Positions 41,343 through 54,560 of a stretch of 64,000 bases of DNA are shown here, piece after piece. Source of the stretch: Ahaetulla prasina (lineage: Eukaryota; Chordata; Lepidosauria; Squamata; Colubridae); assembly GCF_028640845.1 (NCBI RefSeq), contig NC_080540.1:227772794-227836793 (forward strand). The letters are read 5' to 3'. Numbering within the stretch: position 1 is the first letter of the stretch; each line of letters opens with the position of its first letter. The notes under the pieces were generated by a model. The model worked only from the letters and a program-made list of their open reading frames with translations. It did no database searches and was not told where the DNA came from. Made by a program: the position numbers and the translations under genes.

Positions 41343-44284
41343 TAGATTGTCTGGATCACGCTGGCCCATGGATTTATTTATTGAACAGTTTATACATGTT
41401 TACATTGATTTGTATTCATTTATTTAATGAATAGATTATACACATCTCCCTTTAGTGTGTTAACATTACCAGAACAGCTTAAATATTAGAAATTACACAA
41501 TCATATTCAGATTAAATATACAGTAAAGTTAAATCATTACATAATAATAATAACCTTAAAATCTTCCAAAAGGTGATTGGAATTACGAAGTCTTTAACTG
41601 TTTCTAAAGAATCAATAGAACAAAAATAGTGATATGATAACAGAAAGGTTCTTAGCTTTCATATGCATTAGCCTAATAATTTTGACTAAGAGACATACTT
41701 GTATCAAAATGAGACACAAAGCTGCCCCCCCCGATTTAGCTGTAGTTCCTAGAGCCTTGCCACTGTTGTAAATATGACAAATATATGAAAAATGTTATAT
41801 TATATGGAGAATTAACAGTATTAAGTAAAATTTAACTATGTTTAAAATACACAGTTTTGCATTTTGCCCATCTACTTCATGGTTCAGCTTACATTTTAGA
41901 GTGAGGTTATTGGAAGCAAAGGGAAAATTTAGATCTCAACCTGAGAAAAAGACCAGATTTGTGAAGAAAGGATGTTAGAACGATTTTTTAAAAAGGTGAC
42001 AAAGGTGTTATTTTGGATTAAATGGGAAATAAATTCTATTTAAAGAAATTTGAAAATTATTTCTTCTAAAGTATTCCCCTGAAATATATTGCTGAAACAA
42101 CATATCACTGATATGTAGCCATATTATAAAAGATGAAATGAAGTACATGATCAATCTAAAACTCTTTTGTATTATGCATTACAGGCTGTAAACTCAGCGT
42201 AGCATTTTTAGAAACAGAATATTTCAGTCTCTGATGGTTTATAGGAAATACTATGTTTAAAAGAGCATCAATTTCACTGGATTATGATAAGCAAAGCAAA
42301 ATAAGCAAAGTCTTGTTTATTTATGTGTGTGTACATATGGGTTGGACACATCTAATTTCAAAAATTATACAAATTATTCCTTCTGACACCATTTAGTTCA
42401 TATTCTTAGGAAGCTGTGCTCTCCTCTATTCCTCTACACCATCTCTCATGCTTTTAAATGAAGGCTTTAGTTAGATGGGATATTATTGGATAAAACCGTT
42501 GGTTTGGAGTTAATTATACAGGAAAACACAATTTGTGAACTGGGTGTAGATATTATAAAATCCAATATTTTGTTTCTGAACCTGATGGCACTTCACAAGA
42601 ATTTAGATATATTTCGAAACAAATCACAATGGCTAAGTTCAAATATTATATTAAGCCAATAAATGTGTTTTTAGTGTGATGAACCATGTCTGTTCTACAA
42701 TTTAAGATCTGATGTAAACATTGTATTTCTGATTTTTAATGTTCTATCTTTGCTGATATATTGATATGTTGACTCAACTACTTTACAGGATTCCATTTTA
42801 ATTCTAAAAAATTCTAACATTTAAATTAAAAAGGATAAATGTCCTTATCTGCAATGGTAATGATATATTTAGAGGGGATATTAATCTGAAGAAATATATT
42901 TATCAGTATAATTTCTGGGGCATTCAAACCATTTTCCATTTTTGATTGTATTTGTGTATTTGTGAAATAAGGTACAAAGGGAAGGAGTGAGTTGGTACTT
43001 TATAAAAAGCAGAAAATTTAAAATTGACTGAGATATACTATAACTTCCAATCTCAGTATAACGGTACAGTTGATAGAATATATTTTAAACAATAGCAGAA
43101 TATAAAATAATACTGATAGAAAATGCATCCACCGCAAACAATATATGGAAAACTTTCAGCTCTACTAAGCATGTTCAATGACAAGGTAGCAATTGTGGTC
43201 ATATAGTCCAAACATTTTTGCAAATCCTCATTTCATGGACCTTGCTATGTTTGATCAAAATTATAGTCAACTTGTATGCACGTCTTGTATGTTTATATAA
43301 ATTTTAAACCTATATTTTTTCAATTAATCTAATCTATTTAAAATAACATTAGCATTTCTGAGGTTTTCTATCTATGCTTTCAAAAGAATGAAAATATTTA
43401 TAATTCACAACTAAGAATACTAGTGTTAAACTGGGATCTTGGCCTTAGACTACATTATTTGTATGCAAGACAGAGAGAAATCTATGCTTGTGACATCTGG
43501 ATGTTAATCAGATTATGCAATTTCCTCCAAATTAAACATCTTTTATTTGACAAAACGTAAGTTTAAGTCTGTTTTATCTAAGAAAATGTTTGGGTTTTAA
43601 CTATAGCTAGTAAATAATTATGAAATCATTAACCACATCTTTTATTTCACGTTAACTGAAACTCCCTGTTAAGAATTCATTATTGATTTCACATTTAAAT
43701 TTAGAACCTTGTTTTATTTTTGTATGCTCTATTCAAACCCAAAAGTTCTCTATTATTAAAAGTTCTCTATAATTATTTCTAATCCAAGGAAATCACAAAC
43801 ATTTGCAGTTATGTTTTTGCTATGATAAACCATGCCATCTGGTTGAATTCCTAGTAACAATGTCAAGAAAAAAGTCTTATGTTAAAAGTCTGTACATATT
43901 TTGGGGGAAGGGGTATGGGCTGATGGACATTATCAGGAATGGTGAAGGAAGGGCTGTGGTTGACACATATGAATAAAAAGTTCAATTCCTAGTATCTACA
44001 AGTAATATTGGTACAGATTCCCATCTAAAATAGCAAAAGCACAATAATTAAGCTAGACATTCTGAGACAGATGAATAAATGAGCTGATGTCATAAGACAG
44101 TTTTTTGGCAATGTGAAACATAAGTTATTGGTTTTAAACATAGGCATTATTCAAACATGAAATGACTGTTCCAACAAAAATAGGGTATGCATTTAATTTT
44201 ATATAATTTTGGCAGCTCAAGGTCATAGTCAGATGAATTCTGGATCTGATAAAGCAAAGAGGTTTTATCAGTTATGCTTCAACG
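41343..44284. other. long unassigned AT-rich stretch
   Basis: Almost 3 kb without a transposon that I can name, and all frames are short. Either old decayed repeats or unique sequence. Confidence 0.35.
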
Positions 44285-44296
44285 ATACAATAGAAT

Positions 44297-44627
44297 ATTA
44301 TTTATTTATTTATTTATTTATTATTTACATTTCTATACCGCCCTTCTCTGAAGACTCAGGGTGGTTTACAGCCAAGTTAAAAAGACATATACAAAAATTA
44401 AAACACAATATTTGAAATTTAAAAATCTGAAACCGTAAGGCCGAATATTAAAATAACAAGAAATAAAACCACTCAATTAAAAATTACTCTTAGGCCAACC
44501 CTGCTCGTTGAAACAAAAAAGTCTTGAGCTCGCGCTTAAAGGCCCAGAGGTCGGAAAGAAGGCGTAGCCCCAGAGGCAGTTCGTTCCATAGGGTAGGTGC
44601 CCCAACAGAGAAGGCTCTTCCCCTTCA
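44297..44627 (-). mobile_element. LINE D: short 5'-truncated copy of the LINE A family
   Basis: A (TTTA)n tail at 44297-44325, the stem-loop at 44338-44364 and the 3' UTR precede the last 44 codons of ORF2 (44624-44490), which read ...GRAFSVGAPTLWNELPLGL through LFQRAGLA and stop in frame. ATACAAT at 44285-44291 and 44629-44635 may be a 7-bp target duplication. The copy is more diverged than A-C and one side of its stem-loop has a mismatch. Confidence 0.8.
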
Positions 44628-44635
44628 TATACAAT

Positions 44636-45197
44636 GAAGACAACCGTAATTCAGTTGGAAAGGAGCAGATAAATTAATGATAAGAGTTTGAGAATGTTTT
44701 AAAGTCTTTAGATCCTAATACGAGATAAAATATTAGCAAAAGTGATTACAGTTTCCTGAAGGGAACATCTGTGAGCCATGTAGAGTGCTGTCCCTATGCA
44801 GCTGGTGCTGATCTTCCTAGGCAGAAGTTCAGATTAGTTCCATTTAAGCTCTACTTCATGCAATACAGGCTGACTGATATTAATGCAGTTTTGGCAGAAA
44901 AAAGGGTCATTTTTTATTTTCTGCTGTAGGATTCTGCCTGTTATAACTAAAGGATCTCACTGTTGCCATCTGACTGTACAACCTATGTGGCATAACCTAT
45001 GTATGCAATATATTGTCAGTGAAAGATTTTCAGATGGGGAAAAAAAACCATAGCTTTCCTCTCACTACATTGGTTTAAGATCTAATTATGATGAGAAATG
45101 CTGCATAATGTAATATTGAGATTGTTCCTACTAAATCCAAGATTGCATATTTTCAATAGAAGTGATTCTATGTGCTCTAGTGGGCTTATCTCTTCCA
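44636..45197. other. unassigned DNA
   Basis: Nothing recognised between LINE D and the SINE. Confidence 0.4.
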
Positions 45198-45208
45198 TGT
45201 GAACAATA

Positions 45209-45481
45209 AAAAGGTAAAGGTAAAAGTGACCCCGGTCCAGTCATGTCCAACTCTAGGGGGTGGTGCTCATCTCCATTTCTTAGCTGAGGGAGCCAGCGTT
45301 TTCTGAGGATACTTTCGTTACCTTCCCACTAAAGTGGTACCTATTTATCTGCTTGCTTTTGCATGCTTTCAAATTGCTAGGTAGACAGGGACTGGGGCAA
45401 GTAACAGGAACTCACCCTGTCATGAGGCGCTTGCGTCTTGACATGCTCAGCGTCTTTAACTGCTGCACCACACCACAGTAT
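45209..45481 (-). mobile_element. Sauria-type SINE with 11-bp TSD
   Basis: Perfect 11-bp direct repeats TGTGAACAATA (45198-45208 and 45482-45492) bound the element. On the minus strand the head is at 45475 (tRNA-like, degenerate). The body contains 'gtacctatttatctgcttg' and 'gtgctcatctccatttct' in antisense, and the tail is 'ttttacctttacctt', the BovB-type 3' end. This matches my memory of Sauria SINEs, which are mobilised by BovB LINEs. Confidence 0.8.
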
Positions 45482-45492
45482 TGTGAACAATA

Positions 45493-47156
45493 CTGGATTT
45501 TATTCTAGAATGGAAAACAAAACTAAAAGCTACCACTATATTTATATCTCTCCACTTAGCTAAATTGAGGGTCTCAGGAGATTATTTTGATTTTTGCCTC
45601 AGACACCTATAAACATTGATACACCTGTTCCCTAACTTATTTTGCCAACCTTGTACAGCATTGTAAGTACTAGTTTTCCCAGTGCATGGCATAAAAATAT
45701 TCTGTAAGTTTGTGCTCTGATAAGGTAGCAGTAGTCAACTTCCCAAACATTGGAACTGTAGTTCATTCCTCTGGCTATCTCAAAGGCAGCACAAAAAAGA
45801 AAGTTGTTGACATTACAGAAAGGTAGGAACTAATTTAAGACCCTTTTTCTTTTCTTTGCAGTTTTTAGTGGTGGCTACTAAGGAAAAGCTGATTATGAAA
45901 AATGCTCTAGCAGAGTTTTGCAAGGTTAGGGTTGGTAAAATTGGTGAAGAAGTACACTTAAAACATTTATTTTCTGAAGGTACTGTGGTACTGATTCCCT
46001 CCTGAATATTAACAGGGAGGGAGTCATCCTGATTTTTAGGACATGGAATAATTTCAGAGTATTGTAGGCTTGGAGCAGACCTTCTGTTTTGAATGAGATT
46101 AATTTTACATGGAGTAAATGTACTTAACATCTAGTCAAGCTCATGATAGACACAAAATAAATAAACAAATATCAAGCTAAGTTTACTAAAAAAGACAATG
46201 CTGGAAGTAAATGTAAGACATAGCCAGCTCCTCTGTCCCAAGAACTAACTGTGCCATCAGAAATCAGCTATTTCTAAAATCTGCTCTTTAAAAATGCTAT
46301 TAATGCAGCAAAAGATCCAGACAGTTTGCATCCAAAGCTCAACAAAAAAGCAACACTCTGTGAAGTTCTACTGAATTTTTATTTGGCTGATCTGAAAACC
46401 TCTTATGCCCTAGAAAGAACAGCTTGTTCCCATCCTTAAGGCAACACCACAGGTCTTTGAACACTTAGTAAGTTCCCTTCCTTTCTTTACAAAATAATAC
46501 AAAACCAATTCTTCCTAACATTTCACCACCACAGTATGACAACGTGCAGAGTTGTTCTTTGTTGGATTCTTTTTAATGTCTTCTGAAGTCAGATAACAAG
46601 AGCCAAATCCAGTCCAAATAACAGCATCCAAGCCAGGCAAAGGAGAGAAGATCCTCCTACAGCTATGCAAAAATTCACTTCATTTTTTGAATATCTATTT
46701 ATACCATCATTTATGCTCAACCCTAACTTATTGTTATGCATACATACATAGCTCACACTTCTACTGTAAACATTCCTGGGAAAACAAAAAGAGAGTCAAT
46801 ACTATATTGGTTGTATTCTTTTATTTATTCTCCTCATCCGATCTACATCTTGCCTTTCACAGCATTCCCGTCTCCAAATCCAGCAATATGGATAAAATAG
46901 GATCGTCATTTGTATTTGTGATTCAAGTTGAGCGATAGGAGATAATAATTTTTTTAATTTCACACTAATGAACAGACGTCAAAACTGTGATTTTTGAAAA
47001 ATAGCCTGAGGGGCAGTAGGTTTCTATATAATAAGCCAGAACCCCTTTCTTTCAGGGGAAGCTGAAGAGATCACTTTTTTTTTTGGCCTTCTCTTTGAAA
47101 CACGGGCAAAGACAGCAACTGCCGAGATGGCAGGTGAATGCCAAATACCAGAAACT
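45493..47156. other. unassigned AT-rich DNA upstream of the CpG island
   Basis: No repeat family or exon is visible. The frame at 46130-45813 (105 codons, minus) has no known domain. Confidence 0.35.
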
Positions 47157-47487
47157 ACAGGTATTCCTCAACCTACAACAGTTAATTTAGTGACTGTTCG
47201 AAGTTACAACACTGAAAAAAGTGACTTATGACCATTTTTCAGTCACCTCCATTGTAGCATCCCATGATCATGTAATCAAAATTCAGACACTTGGCAGCTG
47301 GTTCATACTTATGACTGTTGCTGTGTTCCAAGGTCATGTGATCGCCTTTTGCAAGGTGCCAGATTCACTTAACAACCGAGTTACTAACTTATCAACCGTG
47401 GCTAGGACAGTTGTAAAATGCGGCAAAACTCACTTAACAACTGAAATTTTTGTGCTCAATTGTGGTCGTAAGTCAAGGTCTACCTAT
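47157..47487. mobile_element. MITE of the 'aggtagtcctcgacttac' family
   Basis: Left end 'acaggtattcctcaaccta' and right end 'gtcgtaagtcaaggtctacct' are inverted. Internal phrases 'gtgacttatgacc', 'gatcatgtaatcaaaattcag' and 'cacttaacaac' fit the family. It lies directly upstream of the CpG island. Confidence 0.65.
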
Positions 47488-47956
47488 ACTGCCCTCTTTC
47501 TGGGCTGCTTTCCCGGGAAAGAGCTGCGCAGAAAACTATCAAGAAAAAGGGGGAGAGCAAGAAGAAAGCAGAAAGAAACAGTTCCTGCCTCCCACTGTGG
47601 GGGCCCAGCAAACCAAAGCTGGGCTACCGGCGTCGCCGAGAAATAGGGATCCCCCGCCTTATCCTGGTGCCTTTGCCTCATTAGTACCGGCGGAAGCTCG
47701 GGCGGCCTCCTCGCCGCGCATCTCACGGGGGGCATCTTCGCCCTGCAGCCACCCTGAGGGGAGGGCGCTGAGGGAGGGAAGGGCTGGCCGAGTGGTAACC
47801 CCTCCTCCTCGCCGCGAGCGCGGAGGCCCCGCCTCTTCCCTCAAGCACCCCCTCCCTCGCCTGGAAAAGGGCGGTTTGGCTTCTTCCCATCCCCCGCATT
47901 TCAGAACCGTACAGGAGACCTCCAGCCTCCTGGTTGCCGCACTTTCCCCGCGTAAG

Positions 47957-48145
47957 ATGGCGGCGGCGGTGGCACTAGTCAACCCGAGCCATTTTAACGC
48001 CCCTAAAAGGGCGGAGGGGGGTGGAAGAGAGAGAACAGGGAGAAATCAGGCCCTGGGGCGTGAACGCTCTCCCCACGCGCCTTCTTCCAAGCGGCTCCGA
48101 AGTGCGAAAGCGGGCAAAGAAAGACCTTTTCCCTCCTCAAGTTAA
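47957..48145 (+). CDS. possible short ORF or first coding exon (unidentified)
   Basis: The ATG lies in AAGATGGCGGC, a sequence that combines a YY1 site with a good start context in many housekeeping genes. It opens a 62-codon frame beginning MAAAVALVNPSHFNAPK and ending in TAA. The composition (Ala, Arg, Ser, Pro) is what GC-rich DNA yields by chance, and I recognise no protein. It could be an upstream ORF of the gene started in this island. Confidence 0.2.
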   Translation: MAAAVALVNPSHFNAPKRAEGGGRERTGRNQALGRERSPHAPSSKRLRSAKAGKERPFPSSS

Positions 48146-48640
48146 CCACCAGCTACACCTTTCAGCTCAAGCCGCTCTCCGCAGGCGGGATATTCGATTA
48201 TCAGCGCGGCTTCGGTTCTCCCCCACCTCCCCGCCCGGAAATAATAAAAGGAACGTTGCCAGGCCTCCCCACCCCCACCCCCCTCCCTCCCAACACCACC
48301 ACGCCGGAGCCGGGAATCGTAGCCCCGCCCCTTGGATGTCCTCCCGTTGAAAGGGAGTTGATTGCAGCGCGCGCTGAGGCGGCTGTGCCGAGCGAGCGTG
48401 TTGCTCTCGAAGCCGCGTGCAGTCCAACTGTTCCTCGGGAACACACGCGCTCCTCCTCCTCCTCCGCACGCAGATGTACTGAAGAAAACCCACATTAATT
48501 CCCCCCTCCCTTCTCTTTCTTTCTCTCTCCCCCCCCCATCCGCCGTGTAAGATTCATCCCCCAATTCCCTTCTTCAGCCCGCCGGGAGGGAGGGGGGAAG
48601 AGGACTTATCATTCATACTGAAAAGCCCCGCCTCTTCCGG

Positions 48641-48944
48641 GCCTGTGAGGCTGGGCCACCGCCTCCTCTCCTCCTCTCGCTCTCCCGTTCGCTCTCTCCC
48701 TTTTGTGAGTTATAGCAACCGTTGCCTTGTGAATCAAGCGCCATAGTCACCGTAGTCCTGGCGACTGTTACCCATCAACAACAACGGCTCCTTTCCTCCT
48801 TCACCACCATCACCACCTCCTCCTGCTGCTGCTGCTGCTCCTCCTCACCCCCAGCCTCACCCCCATCCTCATCATCACCCACAACAACAACCTCCAGCAG
48901 CAAGAGCAACACCATCACCACTACCACAGCCCTCCACAGCCCAG
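48641..48944 (+). other. putative first exon (5' UTR), donor at 48945
   Basis: CAG|GTGAAT at 48942-48950 is a good splice-donor match at the end of a GC-rich region. The stretch before it is a triplet-rich low-complexity sequence (CAC, CTC, CTG, AAC units from 48788), as is common in 5' UTRs of vertebrate regulatory genes. No ATG opens a long frame across it; the open frame begins with TTG. The left boundary is arbitrary. Confidence 0.4.
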
Positions 48945-49040
48945 GTGAATATGATTGTAATGTGCAAACCCCCCCCCCTTTCCTTTTTTTTTTCCCCATC
49001 GAGAAACCGGCCTGGAGTTGCTCCATTGAGCTGAATCACT

Positions 49041-51724
49041 GAATGTGTGCAAAGCGGGGAAAACTGTAATGTGTCTTATGTGTGAGACTGTATGTGTGTG
49101 TGATTCCTCCCCCGGCCTGTTTTGTGCTTTCTTTATATATCCCCTCTTCCCCCTCCTTTCTTCTCTGATAGTGGCTGTAGTGAATTGGTGGAGTTGAAAT
49201 GGGAAAGTGGGTATGGTTTGCACTGGGAGGGGGGCTAAGAATGGAAAGGAAATTGGATGCAAAGGGGGGGGGGAGCTCCCTATTGATCCCTATAAAGTGT
49301 CTGGAGAGGAGTGGGGGGTATTTTTTGTTTGTTTTAATGTGCCACATATTCTTATTTTTAGGGAGTTAATGGATGAAGGGGAAATAAGGTGGCTGTCCAC
49401 GCTCTGGGTAGTCCCATGCTTTAACTTGGAATTGGGAATTTGATATATAAGATTTTGGGGTTTGGAACTTGTGTGTGGGCCTTGGACTCCCAACTGGGGA
49501 TTGGGTAGACTTACCGTGCTTGTGAACTTTTCTTCTTCTTCTTTTGCTTCTTATCATCCTCACCCTACTTGCTTTTTAACCTTTTCAGTACTTTATTATG
49601 AGCAGGTTGTTTCCTACATATTGACATTAGCTTGATCATTCATGGGCAATTATCTTTGTGGTGCAGATCTTTCTCTTGTTCATTAAACACTGCAATACCA
49701 CACAATGTTGATTTGAAAGACGTAAGAGAAATATGTGAGAAATTCATGAGATGTGATTTAATTCAAATTTAATGCATGTGTATAATTTCAATTTATTATG
49801 ATTCTCCCTGGATTAAGTTTAGGGTAAAAGCTGCAAGTAACCTTTCTCATTTGAAAATTATGTTTATTTAGGATGTTTTGTATTGAAATGAAAAGATACA
49901 AGAAAGTGGTAGGAAAAATGTATCCAGATACCTTCTTAATTATTGTAGCTTTTACATATATTAATTACCCTTATATCTTTTTATTTTTCTTGAATGCTGA
50001 AATGGAAATTAAGTCGATCATAAAGAATTACAAATCTTGTGAATTGGAATATGTAAATGCTTAATCATCACTGTAGTTGCTAATTATGACTTGTAGGTTT
50101 GTACCAGGAGCATATGGTAATTGTTTGCTCTTCCTGGACAAAAGGTAATATTTCTTATACACCTCAGTGGGACAGGTTGTTGACATTCAGTTACTTTGCA
50201 CCTGACCCCCTCTGCTCCAGGTTTTTAACATGGTATTGAAACATTTCTCAATTACTAATGCTGGTCATTGGAGTTCATATTATTTAGAATGCAACCCAAA
50301 TGTCTTGCAGCTTACTTTTTTAAATTATTGTGATTTTGGAAGAGATTCTAGATTTCCTAATTACATTCTATTGATTTGACTACTACTTATAAAAGAAACT
50401 ATTTTAACTGTAATTTTTTTTCACAGTTGTGAAATCTGTATTGAATAGAACGTTACTTGTAACAATGCCAACAAAAATATATTGATTTATCTGATAAAAC
50501 AACCCCTGAAGAGTCTATCAGGGTATATTATTTCTTAAACTGTCGGTTGCAAAGGTGATTATTAAGATTTTGGGCTGTTTTCTGAAAGACATGTATTGTG
50601 TCATTTTAGTTCATGAACTTATTACGGTGTATATGTGTACCTATGTGCATTTACACACAAACACACATATATGAAAGGTATATTATGACATTTTGAAAAC
50701 TACTGTAAAAACAGAAATGGATAGATTATTCTTTTATTAGGTATTAATATGTACATTGCAAATTATTTTATATACAAAGTACAAATTGATTGTTGCTTCT
50801 ATTTATATTCTTATTACAGTAGTGGCAATTTTCTGCTTCCTTTTGTTGGCTGCATCCACCTGTTGTCTTACTTTAAACTAAAATTTGTAATTTATAAACT
50901 TAGAAAAAATAGTGTTTTTCTAGCTGTATAGTTTCTAATAGCTAAGATTACAATGCACCATAGACCCGAAGCCAGAATATGTCATTTAATATATTAATAA
51001 AGTATGACCATTGCGATATGGTGCAGACTTACAGAGCAAATAGTGAACCTTTTTCTGATCAACAACAGTTTGATCAACAACAAACTAATCAGTTTGTTAT
51101 GGTTTTTTCTTTTGTATCTTAAAATGATAGATTCTTTTTCTTAGATACCATTTCTTTTTAAGCTTTCACAGAGCTACTTTGGTTAATATTAGTGTACATA
51201 TTAAATTTCTTTGTAGAAAAGCTAACTTTAAAGGTATAACAATGAGCTATTTCCCTGGGTAAGAAAACAGATTATGCTCCGATACTAACCTTTGGTTCTT
51301 TGGGTAGTTCAGAAGGTAAATTTGTAAGTTTGTTGAGACAGGAATTCCATATCTTTTCTTATTTGACTTATTAAATAATATAAGAAAAGTATATTTCCTT
51401 TGTTGACATATCTCACTGAACCACAGAAGGATGTCAACTTAAAAATCACAAATGCTAATTAATCTAATATTTTCATGTTACATAAATGGACCCTTTTTCA
51501 TATATATTTTATACATGGACCTCAGTCTTTGTTTATCATATTTCAACACCCAACTGGTATCTTTATTTAGCACTCTACCAGACAACTTGTGTTTGTGGTA
51601 GACAGCATCATTTCCACTAGCATCCATCATATCTGGAGAAGATGAAAAAGATTTGAATAGTTTACTCAATTGCTTTTCATTGCTATGCTGAAGATCAAGT
51701 GGATACAGTGGCTCATTTTATTTC
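49041..51724. other. unique-looking AT-rich DNA, possible first intron
   Basis: No recognisable repeat occurs in the 2.7 kb after the island, which is the lowest repeat density near any landmark here. If 48945 is a real donor, this is the start of intron 1. No acceptor with a credible following exon was found. Confidence 0.35.
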
Positions 51725-51960
51725 AAGTCAATCAATCAACCCATCAGAATAGAGCTGGAAGAGACCTTGGAGTTTTTGAGTCCAGCCCCCTGCTCAAGCA
51801 GGAGACCCTATACTATTTCAGACAAGTGACTGTCCAGTCTTTCTTAAAACCCTACAGTGATGAAGCACCACAATTTCTGAAGGCAAACTGTTCCACTGGT
51901 TAATTGTCTTCACTGTTAAGAAGTTTCTTCTTAATTCCAGGATGCTGCCATGCCCTTAGT
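51725..51960 (-). repeat. CR1 LINE 3' end
   Basis: 'gagctggaagagaccttgg', 'gtccagccccctgc' and 'aactgttccactggttaattg' are the antisense of the CR1 3' end, preceded by an 'aatcaatcaa' tail. It is more diverged than the copy at 18672. Confidence 0.7.
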
Positions 51961-53054
51961 CCATGCTCTTGAGTTGGTAACTAGGTCTTACTTATTTGGA
52001 GATTTCTTGCTCTTTTTTATAAGTAACATATAATTTTTTTAAAAAATGATTATAACTGATGGCTAAGGGCTTAGTGGAGTAGGATACATATCCTTAATGC
52101 AAGGCATTGAAATTTAGGTATGCTATCTACGTAAGCCACATGTTCTTCTGGAAAAATATGGAAAATGTTTAAAAAGCAGAAAAAACTCTATGAGAGTTAC
52201 CATACATCTCCAAATGGACCTTGAACTTAAGATAAAACTCAAAAACAATAGAAAAAATTCAATCCCAAAGAAACATTAAACATAAAAATATTATAAGAAT
52301 TCCCCAAATGTCCAGCTTCCATACCTAATCAACTATCACTTTGATAACTTTGGTTGAGACTAATCCTGGAGATTTCTTTTTCCACCCCATCAATGTGTGC
52401 ACATTCATGTGGATATGTTCATTGATCAGAGCTATTCCAAAAGGAGTACTAAAAATTAAAGTATTAATTGAAAGTATCCTTGCTAATTAAAAGTGATTAT
52501 GTGTGAAATAATTGAAAAAGTAATGTAGGTATCATTCAAACCTGTTCCAGCAGAAACAGCAAAAAAGGGAGAAAGAAAAGAGAATGGAAATGAGGTAAAT
52601 GGAAGCAATGCTGGAAAAAGAAAAAAGGGGAAAAGTACAGAAAGGGGATAAAATGTAACAGAAGTAGGATGGAGAAAAGAAGGATGGAAAAAGAAACTTT
52701 GGAAAGTTCAAAAGGTTAATGTATTGGGCTTAGCAAGTATAAAGCTTTGAATGCTTATTCTGAAATAAGTTACATTGAGTTTAATGGTGTGGTCTCTTAT
52801 TCTGGAGCATAATGAAGGATTTCTGAGCCCCTAAATTTTGCTCTTTTGTTCAATCTTGCAGTGCTCTTTTGCATTTTTTCCAAACTGCAAACTTTTCCTC
52901 CCTGGATTTGAACTAAAGTAACTGTTATATTTGTCAGCCAGAAGAACAGAAATGTCTTCCAAAAAGTTTAGCAGTAGAACAGCACACTTCCAACATGTGA
53001 AAGTACAACTCATAGAAGAGACCTGCTCTTATTCTAGAAAGGACACGGAATAAT
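51961..53054. other. unassigned AT-rich DNA
   Basis: A purine-rich block at about 52550-52700 (GAAAAAG, GGATGGA units) is the only compositional feature. Confidence 0.35.
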
Positions 53055-53165
53055 AATAGATTGAGACTATACTGAATGTTAGGAAGTTTTTTTTCCTAAC
53101 AATAAGAGCCATTTCATAGTAGAATAAATGATTTGGAGATGTGGTTTTCTCCTCTTCACTGAATG
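53055..53165 (+). repeat. old CR1 fragment, plus orientation
   Basis: 'tgaatgttaggaagttttttttcctaacaataagagcc' followed by 'atttggagatgtggttttctcctc' resembles the sense strand of the CR1 C-terminus. It is very diverged and no tail is visible. Confidence 0.4.
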
Positions 53166-54560
53166 TGTAAGGCTCAACTCCATGACTTTGTTTTTGTTTT
53201 TTTAAATATACTGGGCATTGTTGGTTTGGGGATCTGGGTTTTTCTGGTGTCGTTCGTTGTTTTTATTATTTTCTAATATTCTTAATTACTGTTGCTGTGA
53301 GAGTTGTGGCTCATCAGATGGGAAGTGATCTTAAATAAATAAGCAAGCAAGCAAGCTTAGGTTTCTCATTCCTGTCAAATCATGAAGTCTTACAATATTC
53401 CCATTCATGGGAGGAGGAGGAGAAGAGAACATTGAACACTCCCTGCTTCTTGCTCTCTAGTGTAGTGTGAGTTGTTGTGGTTAAATTGTAGAGGAAAAGA
53501 AACAGCTGCTTTTGTTTTTGCTTCACTAAATGGAGGACTCTAGAAGAATATATACACCCTGTGTATAAAAGAGGCTCTCCACTGATTCTACATGTTATTC
53601 TACAATGCTTGCTGTCAATGGGCAAAAGCAATAGTGGTGGCTTCTCCCATTCTCCTGCCTCCATTACGGTCACTTGTATATGTTGCAGCTTAATGTTTCC
53701 ATGTCCTGTTAATCCTCTCATTTTGGTTAATATAGGTTCCCATTCGACAAATGTAAGCTAACTTTCCCATTCAAAGCTTAATTAATGGGAGGGGAGGGAT
53801 TCAACATTCTTGTAGCTAACACCAAATATATATGATCTGGATGTAAATTATGAACTGACAGCATGTTTCCAAGGAGGGCATTGCTCATAGAAATAGAAAA
53901 TACTCCTGGGAAACTCATGCTGCTTTCACTTGAAACTGCTGTAAGAGTTCTCTGAATTGCATACCTACAATTGGCTGTGGAAATTGTGGAAAATAAAGAA
54001 TTAAAATAGATGGTGTAAGAAGAATGCAGGATAAGGGATATGTGCGAGCGCGTTCATGTGTGTGTTAAAGGACTCCTCATTTACTTTAGATTACTTTGCA
54101 TGAACTAATGTTGTTATTTAAGAACTCTAGCAAGGCATAACTTTTCAGGTTGCATTATTATTGATAAAAGGATATTTTAAATTGTGCTTGGATCATTTTC
54201 AAAAGGCAGTTAATCCATTTCTTAAATATCACAAAGAAAAAAAAATCTAGTTCCTAGGTATCTTCCTTCATTACTGAACTGTTTTCCTGGTATAAATCTA
54301 AGTCCAATCTTTCCCTTGTCATTTTTGTTGAACTCCCAAACTTGCAGCAAGCTAAAGATACTTTTGTGCACTTATATAAGGGAAGAACTTGATGGCATTA
54401 ATGTAGAGTTCCTTATGTGTTTTCAATTCTTAGAATTCTCTGTTAAGAAAAGGACAATGACCATGACTGTAAACAAAAAAAATCTGTATAGTTAAAGAAC
54501 AACAATCTTTAGCGGCACTGTCTGGGGTATAATGGCTATAGTGTTTATACTGAACTCTAT
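53166..54560. other. unassigned DNA
   Basis: A small AAGC repeat lies at 53340-53357. A frame at 53721-53380 (113 codons, minus) has no recognisable domain. Nothing else is supported. Confidence 0.35.

Larger units (their letters stand above)
47480..49040 (+). promoter_or_regulatory. CpG-island promoter of an unidentified host gene
   Basis: About 1.5 kb is GC-rich with frequent CpG, in contrast to the AT-rich flanks, and contains no transposon that I recognise. Visible sites: AAGATGGCGGC (47954-47964, YY1-type), GC boxes near 48326 ('ccccgcccctt') and 48625 ('ccccgcc'), and an ETS-type CTTCCGG at 48634-48640. I see no TATA box in a useful position. The orientation is inferred from the splice donor at 48945 on the plus strand; a bidirectional promoter is possible. 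The gene cannot be named from this window. Confidence 0.65.

Noticed and set aside
48722..49042. 106-codon Ser/Thr/Cys/Pro-rich frame in the CpG island
   Set aside because: Starts with TTG, is made of triplet repeats and runs past a good splice donor; more likely 5' UTR.
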